Shown here piece after piece: positions 23,081-33,264 of a stretch of DNA of 64,000 nt. How positions within the stretch are numbered: the first letter of the stretch is position 1; each line of letters opens with the position of its first letter. The stretch is from Eutreptiella sp. 'Long Island Sound 2002' (taxonomy: Eukaryota > Euglenozoa > Euglenophyceae > Eutreptiales > Eutreptiaceae). Location of the stretch: contig OZ038381.1 in assembly GCA_964036045.1 (NCBI GenBank), forward strand, positions 68,634,242-68,698,241. The letters run 5' to 3'. The translations under genes were made by a program, and so were the position numbers. The notes under the pieces are model-generated. The model had not been told where the DNA came from and did no database searches. It saw only the letters and a program-made list of their open reading frames with translations.

Positions 23081-23833
23081 ACTTCGTTGCCAAAAGGCAC
23101 AATTCATGGCGATTTCAACATCCGTTTTTTGCACCCAAAAAAAGCATATCATTTTTTCGGCCAACTCCACGTGTATTTTCATCGTTGGATACAACAACCT
23201 CGCCTTTTCTTGCTTCCAGAGGTGCACATATACACCCCCTATTCCGGGCTGAAAATTGTATGATTTAAAATTTTTGGGCACCGCAGTGCCCAAAAATTTG
23301 AAATGGCCTTTTTTAGTGGGTTCTCCGGTACACCTCTGTAGTCATCTCCACAAGTGATGTCCTACTGTAGCAGCAGGCATCAAAACTTGGCATACCCGTT
23401 ATCAATGGGTCATCGCACTGCGGTGTTATACTCGGAAGGCCACGTATAATGTACCTTGCCCAATCACTTCCATTCCCGTCCAAATGTGCACTTGAAAATG
23501 GACTTCCAGTACTTTTGGGCACTGCAGTGTCCAAAAAATTTAAAACTCCGCATCTCACTCCTATTGGTTCCCATTGCGTAACACCTGACAAAGGACGTGT
23601 GAATCATTGGACGTTGGCACTCATCCTCTGCTCATTGGAAATGTACTGCCGGTTGTCTGACTGCCACCTTGGAATGTACCCAGGCTTTGAAACGTTCCAC
23701 GTCCATTGGGGGGTACATTGTTTGGATCTTCGCTAGCTGCTTTTGGTCTATGCCGCATCAGGTTTGTTTTGTGATAGCGTCTCTGTTTTCTTTGTCCCCT
23801 TACCTTTGCTGCCTGCGAACATGACTTTTGTCC
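23081..23833 (+). promoter_or_regulatory. Transposon B leader with two palindromes
   Basis: No coding region is supported. It holds two palindromes (23,268 and 23,513) between the left end and the ORF1 start, the expected position for promoter and transposase-binding sites. The segment from ACCCAAAAAAAGC (about 23,137) to GTGTATTTTCATCG (about 23,170) is alignable with the leader of transposon C near 59,337-59,390. Confidence 0.45.
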
Positions 23834-26148
23834 ATGGATGCGGCTCCCTTCCGGCAGTTCCTTAGTTCAAAGGTATATGCTTCAAAGGAGGATCTATCTG
23901 AGGCTGTGGGTAGGGATAAGGGTGCCGATGAGTTTTGTACGTGGGTGTTAGATCTCCGGTTGGAATGCAGAAGTAGGCGGTCCGTTGGTGAATACATCCA
24001 ACAAAGGGACATGCGGACTATTAATTGTCTGCCGGACCAATGGTTCCGTGTTCCTGCGCAAGAGATTTTTAATATATGGTCTGTTCTACACAAGAGGTGT
24101 CATCCACGTGCCAAGAGGGCTGTAGGTGTCCAACCCAAGAGTCGTGTGCAACGTAGGTGTTTGGCTCACATGGGTCAATGTTCTCACAATGTCCCCTCCT
24201 TTGCTGTTCCAGGAGCAACTACGTGCACCAGTCTTTGGCAGACCTTGGAAGGTAAACCCGCTGTCCTATGGTTCGATAATTTTTATAGACGTAACTTCCG
24301 GCCTGTGCCTGGTAATGAGAACCGGTCCCTTAATTGTACAACCGGTGCCATCATACTCCTGAAACGACCTGTTGACGTTATGCCGTCTTTTCCTAGCCTC
24401 TCGGTTTTGCGACAGAGGATTGGTTACACTGCAGACTTGTTGGTGCAGAGCCATAAGAACTTCATTGATGGCTTGCAAGGGTTGATGGACGACCCCATCC
24501 GCCTTCAACATGTTCGTTGTCCATTGGACATACGACGGGCTAATGTTACCAGCCCAGCTTGGACCCCCTTTTTTCTCACAGACCTAACTGTGTCCGCTAC
24601 CCCCGACCTTGTCTCTATTATTCATGGGCTCCAGGAGGTGCAGCAACACACACAGCACCGTCTTCCACTGTTGGTCGACAAAAATATTCACTACCGTGTC
24701 CTTAAGCTCGTTTACAGCATCAGCTATGCTCGGTACAACGTGCCCCTGTTCATTACACGTACCCCGGTAGTGTATGGCACATGGCACCCATATAAATATT
24801 GTGTAACCCTGTGCTACAGAAGATTCTTCCCTTTATTTACCTATTTTTCCTATGGTTCACTCAATTTGGGCACTGCAGTGCCCAACTTTCCGAAACTCAT
24901 CTATATGGAGCGTATGATTCTGATGCTCTTGCACTTGGCCCATAAGTGGCGCCAACCTTTGGAACAGAAGTTACAGACTCTAAGGGGTTTGCACCGACCG
25001 GGTAACGCTAATCACAGCACACTTCTTACACAGGTGCAAGGGTTGGTAACGCTGCTGTATGGTTACATTCCAGCCTTGTTTATTATTGGGTCGCAAGTGA
25101 GGGATTGTCATTGGTCTGCACAGGGAGAGCAGCACGCTGCAGGGCCATTGCTGAGCCGTTGCCTACACGTCCTTCTGAGGCTCACCCTAGGTGATGAGGA
25201 CAAGGTTGAATATGTGCGCACCATTGTTGTTGCTAGGTTGTTGTGGTCACAGTGGTTTGCCCGCTTACCTGGGGTGGCACACAGTGAGGAACCGTGTGAG
25301 GCCCTGTTAAGCCGTGTTGTGCACTTAATGGCACAACACCCTGGGAACTGTACGTTGCAACAGGTGCATGACCTGTTTATACTCACTCCCGTTGCAGGCC
25401 AGACCCCAAAGGACCTGCAGTACGTTAATGTTCCCAAGGGACTGCCACAACTGGTTGATCGTCGTTTCACAGAATTGATGGCGCGATTTGATGTTGGTGT
25501 TATACCCCCCCTGGTCTGGTCCAGTCAGAAGTCGAGTATCGTGCAAGACACGTGGGATCCTGCCAAGATGGATTTTCCTTGCGCACTAGATACGGTGCTC
25601 ACTGCAGAGCGTTACCGAGATCTATGTGCCAAGACATTGCAAACACTTGTTAAACCTCTTAAAGTTGATGCTGACGTGATGACAGAGCTGGGTAGACACG
25701 TGCTACAACGTCCTCCAGGTGATATGGACACAACAGTAGCACAGGCACACGACATGTTACGTGCATGTAATACACCAGACCGGTACAAGCCACGCCGGCC
25801 AGCACGCGTTTTTGCGCAAAGGGACCCCGCCCGGATACCCGCCCCCCCCCAATGCTGATGGCGACAGTGACAGTGATGAGGACCCCCCCCCCCCCCCGCT
25901 GGTGGGGCAGCCGGAGCTCCAGACATGAGGGCTGCTGATTTTGTGGGTGATGATGGATGGGACCCGGACCCCCCCCCCCCCCTCCAGAAGCAGTGTCTGT
26001 TCACAGCGATGATTCAGATGCCCCCGTGGCTGTCCTTTCGGAGCTGAATGAGTTTGACCGTCAATTTTTACCGGGTGCATCCGACTGTGATGCTATTTCT
26101 GCGATCTGTGTTCAATCGTCGAGCGCTGCCAATAGTCATCAACATTAG
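23834..26148 (+). CDS. Transposon B ORF1, candidate transposase of unknown family
   Basis: The first ATG is at 23,834 (MDAAPF). The strict frame runs 674 codons to TGA at 25,856-25,858. Three C runs (9, 15 and 14 bases at 25,842, 25,883 and 25,969) each shift phase; past them the frames read a proline-plus-acidic tail (DGDSDSDED, FVGDDGWDPD, VHSDDSDAPV) to TAG at 26,146-26,148. Comparison with B' and C picks out WFDNF (Asp148), LLVDKNIHY (Asp282), YGTWHPYK (317-321), RRFFPLF, and EEPCEALLSR (Glu485-Glu489). A D-D-E catalytic triad is an inference from this spacing. No zinc finger or known DNA-binding domain is visible. A palindrome at 24,866 encodes LGTAVPN inside the protein. It could equally be a replication or structural protein. 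Confidence 0.75.
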
Positions 26149-26228
26149 AAGCCTGTAAATCAACAATTTGCAGCCCTGTGGCCTTTTGTAGTGTGCTGTG
26201 TGACCCTTTGTTGCCCCTTTGCTAAGCT

Positions 26229-27535
26229 ATGCCTTCGGATACCGAACTGCCGGAAGGGGATGAGCAGCAGACCGCATCGCAAGCCGTTCACACAGCAGAG
26301 AAGACACGGGCGCAGTCGGGGCAGGCTCCAGTAAAGCGGACGCGGACAGACCGGGCAACGGAAACATTCCGGACAACGTGGATCAAAAAGGAACTGGTCA
26401 AGATACAGCTGACCAAGATAAAATTTGACACGGACCTCACGCGTGGGCAGACCAGAGAGAGGGACGAGGACTCAGTACTATCGCGGATCGCAAGCCTGAG
26501 GACAAATCCACCCTGCCGGCCTATCTCAAACATTCTCATATGGCGAAACGAAGGTACACTACCATCCTGTCACACACGCGTTGTAATTTTGACACGTTCT
26601 GGTCGTTTGGGCACTGCGGTGCCCATCTCGCTGATATCTCCCATCACCCATCTCCCTGTGGTGCATTTTTGTATCAGCTGAAATTCCCTACTGCTTGGGC
26701 GGGGCTCATATCCTGACGGCACTCCAAAGACTTCACTGAGAATACTGTGCGAACTCACGGGCACTGCCGGACTGGTTACAACACGTCTACTGCGAGGAGA
26801 TCAGACACGACTGTCCTGTTGACATCAGAGAGATAATTGCAGGCGATCACAACGCGGTACAACACTCAGTGACCAAGCCGAGTATGGGACAAGTGGCCGC
26901 TCGAATTTGGACTGAAGTGCAGAAGGGCAAAGCGAAAGAGATGCTGCTGGTGGCTCTGCGGAAGTGTGGCCGGCTGGGTGAGAAAACATCCGTGGTATGA
27001 GAGATGCACGATGAGACCACCGTTGTCATTCCTTTGCGTACCCGTGGCCTGTCCAACACTGTATGCCTGCCAGGACTCAATCTGGAAGAATTGGAGACCG
27101 CTGGTTTCATTACTGCAGATATCTGGTGGCCGCGTGGCTGAGTTTATTGACACCTTTGAGAAGACTGCCGGTGAAGGTACTGTGTCCTCTGAGTACCTGT
27201 TTTCGTCGTCTTTTGGCGTTCATGGGAACCGCAGTGCCCGAATTCGATGCGACCCTAATTTTTGCACTGCAATGCTCAACCCCTACACTTTGCGGCCGTT
27301 GACGGGACTGCATGGCGACCAGATGGATGAAATACTGCTGTACATGGCCGGAGATCGGGCCAAGATCGCAGGACTACATGCCAAGGCCAGACTGTTGAAG
27401 CGGGACCGCCTGTGGGAGATGCTGTACCTGCACCCGGAGAACACGCTCATCCATCCTTCTCGACGTGTGTTTATGGGGCGGCAGGGTCTGGCGCGATCGC
27501 TGTTGACCCCCCCCCCCCCCCGACACACGACGTAA
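26229..27535 (+). CDS. Transposon B ORF2, multi-exon, unknown function
   Basis: ATG at 26,229 opens an acidic, then basic N-terminus (SDTELPEGDEQQ; KRTRTDRATE), followed by KELVKIQLTKIKFD and DEDSVLSRIASL, which align with ORF2 of transposon C. The exons I infer are about 26,229-26,552 (or 26,582), about 26,730-26,994, about 27,074-27,177 and about 27,233-27,535. Conserved blocks are PVDIREIIAG in exon 2 and DRLWEMLYLHPENTLIHPSRR near the end. A one-base phase break lies near 26,760, next to a GGGCACTGCC half-palindrome, and the stop follows a 14-base C run at 27,507-27,520, so this copy may be damaged. Intron 1 contains a palindrome at 26,608-26,625 and ends TTTTGTATCAG. Function unknown. 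Confidence 0.6.
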
Positions 27536-27594
27536 GGCTGTTTGGATCCTAGTGGTACCAGTGGTCTCCTGTTCTAACAGTGAACGTGCATGAA

Positions 27595-28866
27595 ATGCAA
27601 AGAGTCCGCAAACTGCTTGCAAAGTCGCCGAGGGCCGCAAAATTGTCACTCGGGAAATGGACCTGGAGTGCCGAAAATCCTTTACCGAGCCGGGACACCA
27701 TCCAGAAAGCACCGCTGTGGCAGGATGAGGAATTGGCTGACCTGAGGATTGCGCTGGCGAGGCCTGTCAAGGGAACTGCAGTGGCAGCGACTGATGGGGA
27801 GAAATCAACAACTATCTGGCTCAACAAGCCGCAGGATGGGACTGAAGCAACTGGAGCTCAGGCAGAGGCAATTGTGTTGGTTCCTGGCAAGGCTACTCCG
27901 TATACGATTGCATTGAGGGCGTATAAAATGGTATGCAACCGTTAGGCATAAAAATGGGATCGATTTTGCATTGCTGGTCACTCTAGGCACTGCAGTGCCC
28001 ATCTGTAATGAAATGTGCTTTTGACAACACGTCTTCATTGAGTGTACGAAGGAACAAATTGACGACATTCATCCGCTGGTGCTGAAGGTTGCTGGGAAGT
28101 TGGTACCTGTGGCTATTGGTGGAAAGGCGGCCGACGTTAAGTACCTGGTTAATCAGTTGCGCGACTCTGAGGAGTGTGGAGGCTGGCAGTATATTATGAC
28201 CTCTTTTTTTTATCAGGCAGTCGGTCACCCGACCTATCGGTTCGAGGAGAGGACTATTTGCTTGTGTGTCCCAGACAAGTTTGGGGTGAAGGTCCCGAAT
28301 ATTTTCATTTGCGATCAGGGTGCATACGGCAGCACCATTGGTCTGGCAGCGGCTGGTCGGCTCCTGCGGGTGCTTGGTATTGTTCCCCGACGCGACAGAC
28401 AGTCCGAGGATGAAGTGTGGCTCGTGCTTTTGACAGGATCAGCTGTATTGCCAGCACAGCTCCTGTCTTGCCTTCGTGAGTCCCCATGTCTGGCAGCTTG
28501 TTTCACTGGGCGCCAGGGTTTGTTTAACGAGTTCTGTGAACAGCTAGCGGCGTATGTGCAGGAGATGGACTGTGTCTACTTGGTTAACTGGGACGCTTGG
28601 ATACCAAGGATTAGGGACTGTATGCCAGTTGTGGTGCAGCGGCCTTGGGACGGGGAAGATGAGGAGGGGGGGACGATGTGGAGCAAGAGGAGGAGGAGGA
28701 GATCATGCTGGTCGGAGGAGGTGACAGCAAGAAGAGGAGCACACCCAGCAAGAAGAAGCCGTCCTCCGACGACAGTGGGGATGAGGTTGATGGTCCCCCC
28801 AAAAGGCCAGCCAAAAACGCCAAGGACAGTACCCCCCTCAATATGTTTCACGCCAAAGTAGGTTAG
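27595..28866 (+). CDS. Transposon B ORF3, two exons, unknown function
   Basis: Exon 1 is 27,595-27,930 (ATG at 27,595). A clean 112-base GT-AG intron, 27,931-28,042, falls between codons and carries a palindrome at 27,985-28,001. Exon 2 starts CTKEQIDDIHPLVLKVAGK. Exon 1 has KWTWSAENPLPSRD and APLWQDEE, matched by the start of the third gene of transposon C. Exon 2 includes ICDQGAYGSTIGLAAAGRLLR and ends in an acid then basic tail. Near 28,668-28,674 a G run breaks the frame: one extra base would join DGEDEEGG to DDVEQEEEEE and a KKRSTPSKKKPSSDD stretch (to TAG at 28,864-28,866), which looks like a nuclear-targeting tail. I do not recognise the protein. Confidence 0.65.
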
Positions 28867-29559
28867 GCCAAGGGTAAGAAAGCTCCCCCAAAGAAGAAGT
28901 AGACTGCGTTGTGCGGTTGGCCCTGCCTGTGTCCATGTCCGTAGGTTTTTCGCCTGGATTTGCACACTGTCGCGCGTCCTGTTCTATGCAGGTGTGAGAT
29001 TGGTGCCCTTTTTCATGTTTTGGTAATTTTGGGCGCTGCAGTGCCCAAATTCAGCGACTCGCCATTTTTTTACCCCCGCTGCGTCATTTCTTTTGCAGGC
29101 ATTGTTGCCGTCATTTATTATTGCATTGGCTGCATTGGCGGCGCCTCCGTTGTTTGTCGGCACCACTGGAGGTGCATTATTTGTCACGCTTCGCATACAA
29201 TCACAGTGACTGGGTCAGCAGACGCGGTAACAAAAAGCAAACCAGAGTTTTGCATGTGTTTGCCTGTCATCCTCCTTGCTTCATTTTTTGGGTTGCATTT
29301 TGCGGTGTGGTTTCGAAAATGCAGCAGCGGATGATTTGGAACAATTGGATTTTTCTTCGGATGGACACAGCGGTGCCCAAATTTGAAGGGGATACATGAC
29401 TTTTGACTGGCACATGTTGTACCCCCTACACACAGTCATTTTGGATAATTCACAGGTTATTGGGGGTGTTCCCTGCGGAGCACAATTGTACAATTTTTCA
29501 AAGTGGTTTTTCAGCTCCCGTTTTGGGGTGGTACCCATTTGGGAACTGTGGCAATTTTG
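28867..29559 (+). other. Transposon B trailer
   Basis: No supported gene. It contains palindromes at 29,025-29,051 (AATTTTGGGC.. arms) and a worn one at 29,360-29,383, mirroring the two palindromes in the leader. Confidence 0.5.
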
Positions 29560-29584
29560 CTACGTGCGTATAGAGCCGCCTAAG
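29560..29584 (-). repeat. Transposon B right terminal inverted repeat
   Basis: 25 bp, perfect inverse of the left end, followed by TAATA at 29,585-29,589. Confidence 0.95.
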
Positions 29585-29589
29585 TAATA

Positions 29590-30325
29590 ACCGCAGGTTT
29601 GAACATGTCCATGACCTTTTCATGCTGTCTCCGCTAGCTGGGCTATCCCCGAATGACCTGCATAACGTTCATGTTCTGAAGGGATTGCCACAACTTGTTG
29701 AGCATCGCCCGCCTTGTGTTGTTCTCGTTAAAAGGCCAGTGTTCTGCTCGCTGCATGGGATCCAGCCAGGTTGGATTTTTCGTGCTCGCTAGACACCCTG
29801 CTCCCTGCAGAGCATTATTGTGACTTGTGCACCAAGATTTTATAGACCCTTGCTAAGCTAGTCAGGGTTGATGCAGAGGTACTGGTTTAGCGGGCAAGGC
29901 ATGTCCAGCAAGCCTTCCCCCCCGACATGGCCACTGCCACAGCACAAGCATAGGACATGCTCCGTGCATGTAACACACTCCAGAGCTACAAGCGGCGCCG
30001 TGCGCCACATGCTTTTGGGCAGCGTGACCCCCCCCCCCCCCCTTGCGTCGGCTGCCCCCCCAAAAAATGATGGTGACGGTGACAGCGCCAGCCCCCCCCC
30101 CCCATGGTTGCAATTGGAGGTTTAGACCTGCAGTGATGTGTACGTGGGTGGCGATGGACCCGACAATGAAGCCCCCCCCCCCCCTCTAGAAGCTATGTCT
30201 GCTAACAGTGGCGACTCAGATGCCCTTGTGGCAATCCTTTCGGAGCTGCAGGACTTTAACCCTAGTTTTTTGCTTGGTGCCTCGGAGGGAGATGAGAACT
30301 CTGTTGTTTGTCATCTATTAGCCAG
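29590..30325 (+). pseudogene. Decayed ORF1 relative (B'), 3' part
   Basis: Continues the copy from 23,050: HVHDLFMLSPLAG, GLPQLVEHR, then a poorly aligned stretch and the tail with C runs (30,028-30,042, 30,091-30,103, 30,172-30,183) and SANSGDSDALVAILSELQDF. Homology to transposon B stops after GCGCTGCC at about 30,325, within the ORF1 tail, so the trailing part of this older element is gone. Confidence 0.8.
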
Positions 30326-31434
30326 CGCTGCCGAATTTTTCCGGGCAACTTTGAAAACTTCCAGGCGATTTTCAATTGAAATTTGCTACGTTGAGAGAGG
30401 GCAATGTTGTCCACCCATACACCTAACCTCAGCAAAAGAACATGCAAAAAAGAAAAGAATACTTGTCCCGAATTCGAACTATCAATGTTGCACTCCCCTT
30501 CATTGAGCATATGCACGGGCCATCCACACAGTGTGCATTTGGTAGTGGACACATGACACAAATCTTGTTCACAAATATTGTTCATGGACCACCTTGCAGG
30601 CAAAGCAGGCACCAAGCATGTAACTAAAGTTCCAATAGGTTCAAGTTCCACAGATGCCACCAAAATTTCTTCCGAGCCTTCCATGGAACCTCGGCTGGAG
30701 GGTCCCCAGAGCATTCCAAGCGATATTGGTTGCGCTTTGGGGCTCGAGGTGGCGTCCAAAACTTCCAAGCGGTTTTCCGGGGTCGTACCCAGGTGTATCT
30801 AAAATGGGGGAAGCGACCCCACCGAAGCATATCGCATGCACCTCGGCGGGTATCCCCAAAAATTGTCCTCCGTGATGGAAGCCTATTGCTCTCTCTTGCA
30901 ATGTTCTATGCTAGGCACCGGTGGTACATGTGTTAGGCACTGCTAATTCTGAGGCTCGGAAGTTTTGGCAACCAGCTCGGGACCCAAAGTGCAACCAATA
31001 TCGCTTGGGATGTTCTATGGACCTTCCAATCAACCGTCCTTGGGTAGCTCGGAAGAAATTTTGGTGCCGATTTCTGAAATGTACGGTGCGATACAGGTCC
31101 CATTTGGTGACCATAAGTGCTAAGCCTTTCCCAAAACCCCGTGCAAAATACCTAGCTTTTTCTTGCCATTTTTTACCTTCTATGTTGTGCGTTCCAGCGG
31201 CATGTGAATGTTCTTTTCGCAGTACTGCTGCCAATTTTATTCTAATGTTTGATCATTTGTCGGCTTTCTGAGTGTCTATTTTTTTCCACAGCAATCATGA
31301 CCTGTCACCCGACATCCCGGCGGTAAGTCCTTCGCAGCGGCCACGCCCCCAGAAGGACAGGCAGTAAGTCCGGGTCCAGCCGGCCCCCCATCCAGTCCCA
31401 GCCCAGAGCCAGCCCAATCCCAGTCCCAGCCTCG
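30326..31434. repeat. Inverted repeat of ~110 bp, otherwise no gene
   Basis: 30,655-30,770 (ACCAAAATTTCTTCCGAGC ... CCAAGCGATATTGGTTGC ... CAAAACTTCC) is repeated inverted at about 30,946-31,062, with roughly 175 bases between. Identity is high but not perfect. It resembles a fold-back or MITE-like element. The rest of the interval has no supported coding. Confidence 0.65.
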
Positions 31435-32631
31435 ATGTTGACCTCCGCCTGTGTCACCCAATTCGCTCCATCCCCTGTGGCCATGTTCAGCGCCTATGAC
31501 CGCAAGGCTACCGAGTTGGACGCCATGTTCCCCACGGCGCCCCAATATAACGGAGTGTACGGGGCAGGTATGGACTCCACTGAGTACGCCGACACATTCG
31601 CCGTGACAGGTATGACCAACGCCAATATCATCCAGTTCGCTCCCTCCCCTCTGGCCATGTTCCCCACCACTGTCTGCTGTGGCCCCGAGCGCAGTAATTG
31701 GTTGGACCCATTCTCGGATGCCTCCACCCTTGACTACCTTACTGGACAGTACCCTGGTGACTACAGTTGGGACGCCGGCGGTTTGGCCGATGACCCTACC
31801 ACCTTCACCGCATACCATGAGGCCGAGGACCCCGACACTGTCACTGGGCTGAAGGTGAAAGAGATCAAGAACGACCGTTTGGCTATGTCCTCCATGTTCT
31901 GCTACTACGTGCAGATCAGCGCGACTGGTGAGGGTCCCGTTGAGAGCTTGGTGTCCCACATCGCCGACCCATTCGCCGAGAAAGGTATGACCACCGCCAA
32001 TATTACCCAGTTCGCTCCTTCCCCTCTAGCCATGTTCGCCACCAATGCCTGCTATGGCCCTGAGCGCAACAATTGGTTGGACCCATTCTCTAATGCCTCC
32101 ACCCCTGACTACCTCAATGGAGAATACCCTGGTGACTACGGTTGGGACGCGGCCGGTTTGGCCGCCGACCCTACCACCTTCGCCGCATACCGCGAGGCCG
32201 AGATGATCCATGCACGTTGGGCTATGTTAGGCACTTTGGGCTGCTTGACCCCTAAGTTGTTGGCCAAGTGCACTGGTATGCAGGTCGATCAGCCTGTGTG
32301 GTTCAAGGCTGGTGCTCGGATCTTCCCTGAGGGCGGTCTGCACTCCCTTGGCAGCTCCAACCTGGTGTACACCCAGCCCATCCCTGCTATCGTGGCCTGC
32401 CAGTTTGCCCTGATGGCTGCCGTTGAGGCCTTCTGTGTGAACGGTGGTCCTTTGTGCAAGGGTATGCACCTGCACCACCCTGGTGAAGCCTCTGACCATC
32501 TGGGTTTGGGTGACGACCCTGACACTTTCACTGAACTGAAGGTGAAGGAGATCAAGAGCGGCCGTTTGGATTTGTTCTCCATGTTCTGCTACTACGTGCA
32601 GGCCATCGCGACCGGTTCAGGGTCCTGTTGA
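31435..32631 (+). pseudogene. LHCII (chlorophyll a/b-binding) repeat array, units 1-2
   Basis: LHCII proteins bind chlorophyll in thylakoid membranes. One open frame of 398 codons holds two units. Unit 1 has [14 protein letters not shown] and [17 protein letters not shown], then jumps from AYHEAE straight to [20 protein letters not shown], losing helices 1-2. Unit 2 is nearly complete: [41 protein letters not shown] (helix 1), [24 protein letters not shown] (helix 2), [17 protein letters not shown] (helix 3). The helix-3 chlorophyll-ligand asparagine (EIKNGR in the family) is serine in unit 2. No transit peptide is seen. Units are joined by a repeated [10 protein letters not shown] linker, as expected of a polyprotein. 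It ends by frameshift at 32,621. Likely a dead locus. Confidence 0.8.
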
Positions 32632-33260
32632 GAGCTGGGTCTCCCACATCGCCGACCCATTCACCCAGAAAGGTATGACCACCGCCATCGTGACCAGTGA
32701 GGGCCTAGTTGGGAGCTGGGCTACCCAAGTAGCTGATGCTTTCGGCTCCTACAGCTTGTCCCTTGCTCTGATGGACCAGGTTGCTCCTTCCTCTGAGGCC
32801 ATGCTAGCCGCCTGTGACCGGGTCTCTGACAACTTGACGGCCTGGTACGGACCTGAGCGCAATGAGTGGTTGAGCCCGTCCCCCGATACCTCCGCCCCTT
32901 ATTACCTGACTGGTGAGTTCCCTGGCAACCCCAGTTGTCTGGCCGCCATGGCCTCTGTAAAGCAGACACAGGGGCCGTTTCGCATGCCCCCAGACCACGC
33001 CCCAGTCCCGGTCCCAGGTGTATCTCAGCGTGCAGCATGCCACGGCCTCGCACCACTTTTAGGCGCAGTAGGCACTAGCCTCGCGTCATGGCACTGCACT
33101 GGCGAGCTCAGCCCCCCCCCCTCCCTTGGGGTCACGTCCGCTGGGCCACATCTGGCACCCTCCCCTGGGACCGTACTTGCTGCCCCCGGCCCAAATATGG
33201 ACACAGTGGCAGCTTGGTACAATCCACAGCACAACACGCAACCGGCCCCTTTCCCGGCTG
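32615..33260 (+). pseudogene. LHCII array, units 2 end to 4, worn
   Basis: After a one-base shift the reading resumes [13 protein letters not shown], then unit 3 with AWYGPERNEWLSPS and YYLTGEFPGNPS, which breaks off before helix 1. A further worn echo (HLAPSPGTVLAA, AWYNPQHNTQPAPF) runs to about 33,250, where the 3' end of the LINE begins. Confidence 0.65.
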
Positions 33261-33264
33261 GGAG

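Larger units (their letters stand above)
23268..29383. repeat. Family-B palindromes, nine copies
   Basis: Core TTGGGCACTGCAGTGCCCAA. Copies: 23,268-23,299 (14-base arms AAATTTTTGGGCAC), 23,513-23,538, 24,866-24,885 (perfect, inside ORF1), 26,608-26,625, 27,223-27,240 (worn), 27,262-27,280 (worn), 27,985-28,001, 29,025-29,051 and 29,360-29,383 (worn). Two lie in the leader, one in the coding region, three or four in introns, two in the trailer. None is seen outside transposon B. Confidence 0.9.
23056..29584 (+). mobile_element. Transposon B, complete, three genes
   Basis: A 25-bp perfect terminal inverted repeat starting CTTAGGCGGCTC (23,056-23,080 and 29,560-29,584) is flanked by TAATA at 23,051-23,055 and 29,585-29,589. 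Removing the element and one TAATA joins the two halves of the decayed ORF1 copy exactly where the intact ORF1 (25,331-25,360) runs on uninterrupted. It carries ORF1 (23,834 on), a multi-exon ORF2 (26,229-27,535) and ORF3 (27,595-28,866), all on the plus strand, plus nine copies of a GGGCACTGCAGTGCCC palindrome. I cannot place it in a known superfamily; 5-bp duplications with CTTRGG ends are shared with A. Confidence 0.9.

Noticed and set aside
12201-28001. Palindromes with CACTG..CAGTG as RAG/Transib-type recombination signals
   Set aside because: The CAC(A/T)GTG-like look is shared by A and B only, not by C, and the true ends of A and B start CTTRGG, so the palindromes are not terminal signals.
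23055-29588. 3-bp AAT or 4-bp TAAT target duplication for transposon B
   Set aside because: Shifting the boundary by one base gives symmetrical CTTAGG ends and a 5-bp TAATA duplicate, in agreement with transposon A; the shorter readings leave an unpaired base or miss matches.
31276-31959. Minus-strand 227-codon frame over the LHCII array
   Set aside because: Shadow of the plus-strand LHCII reading, which has clear family motifs.
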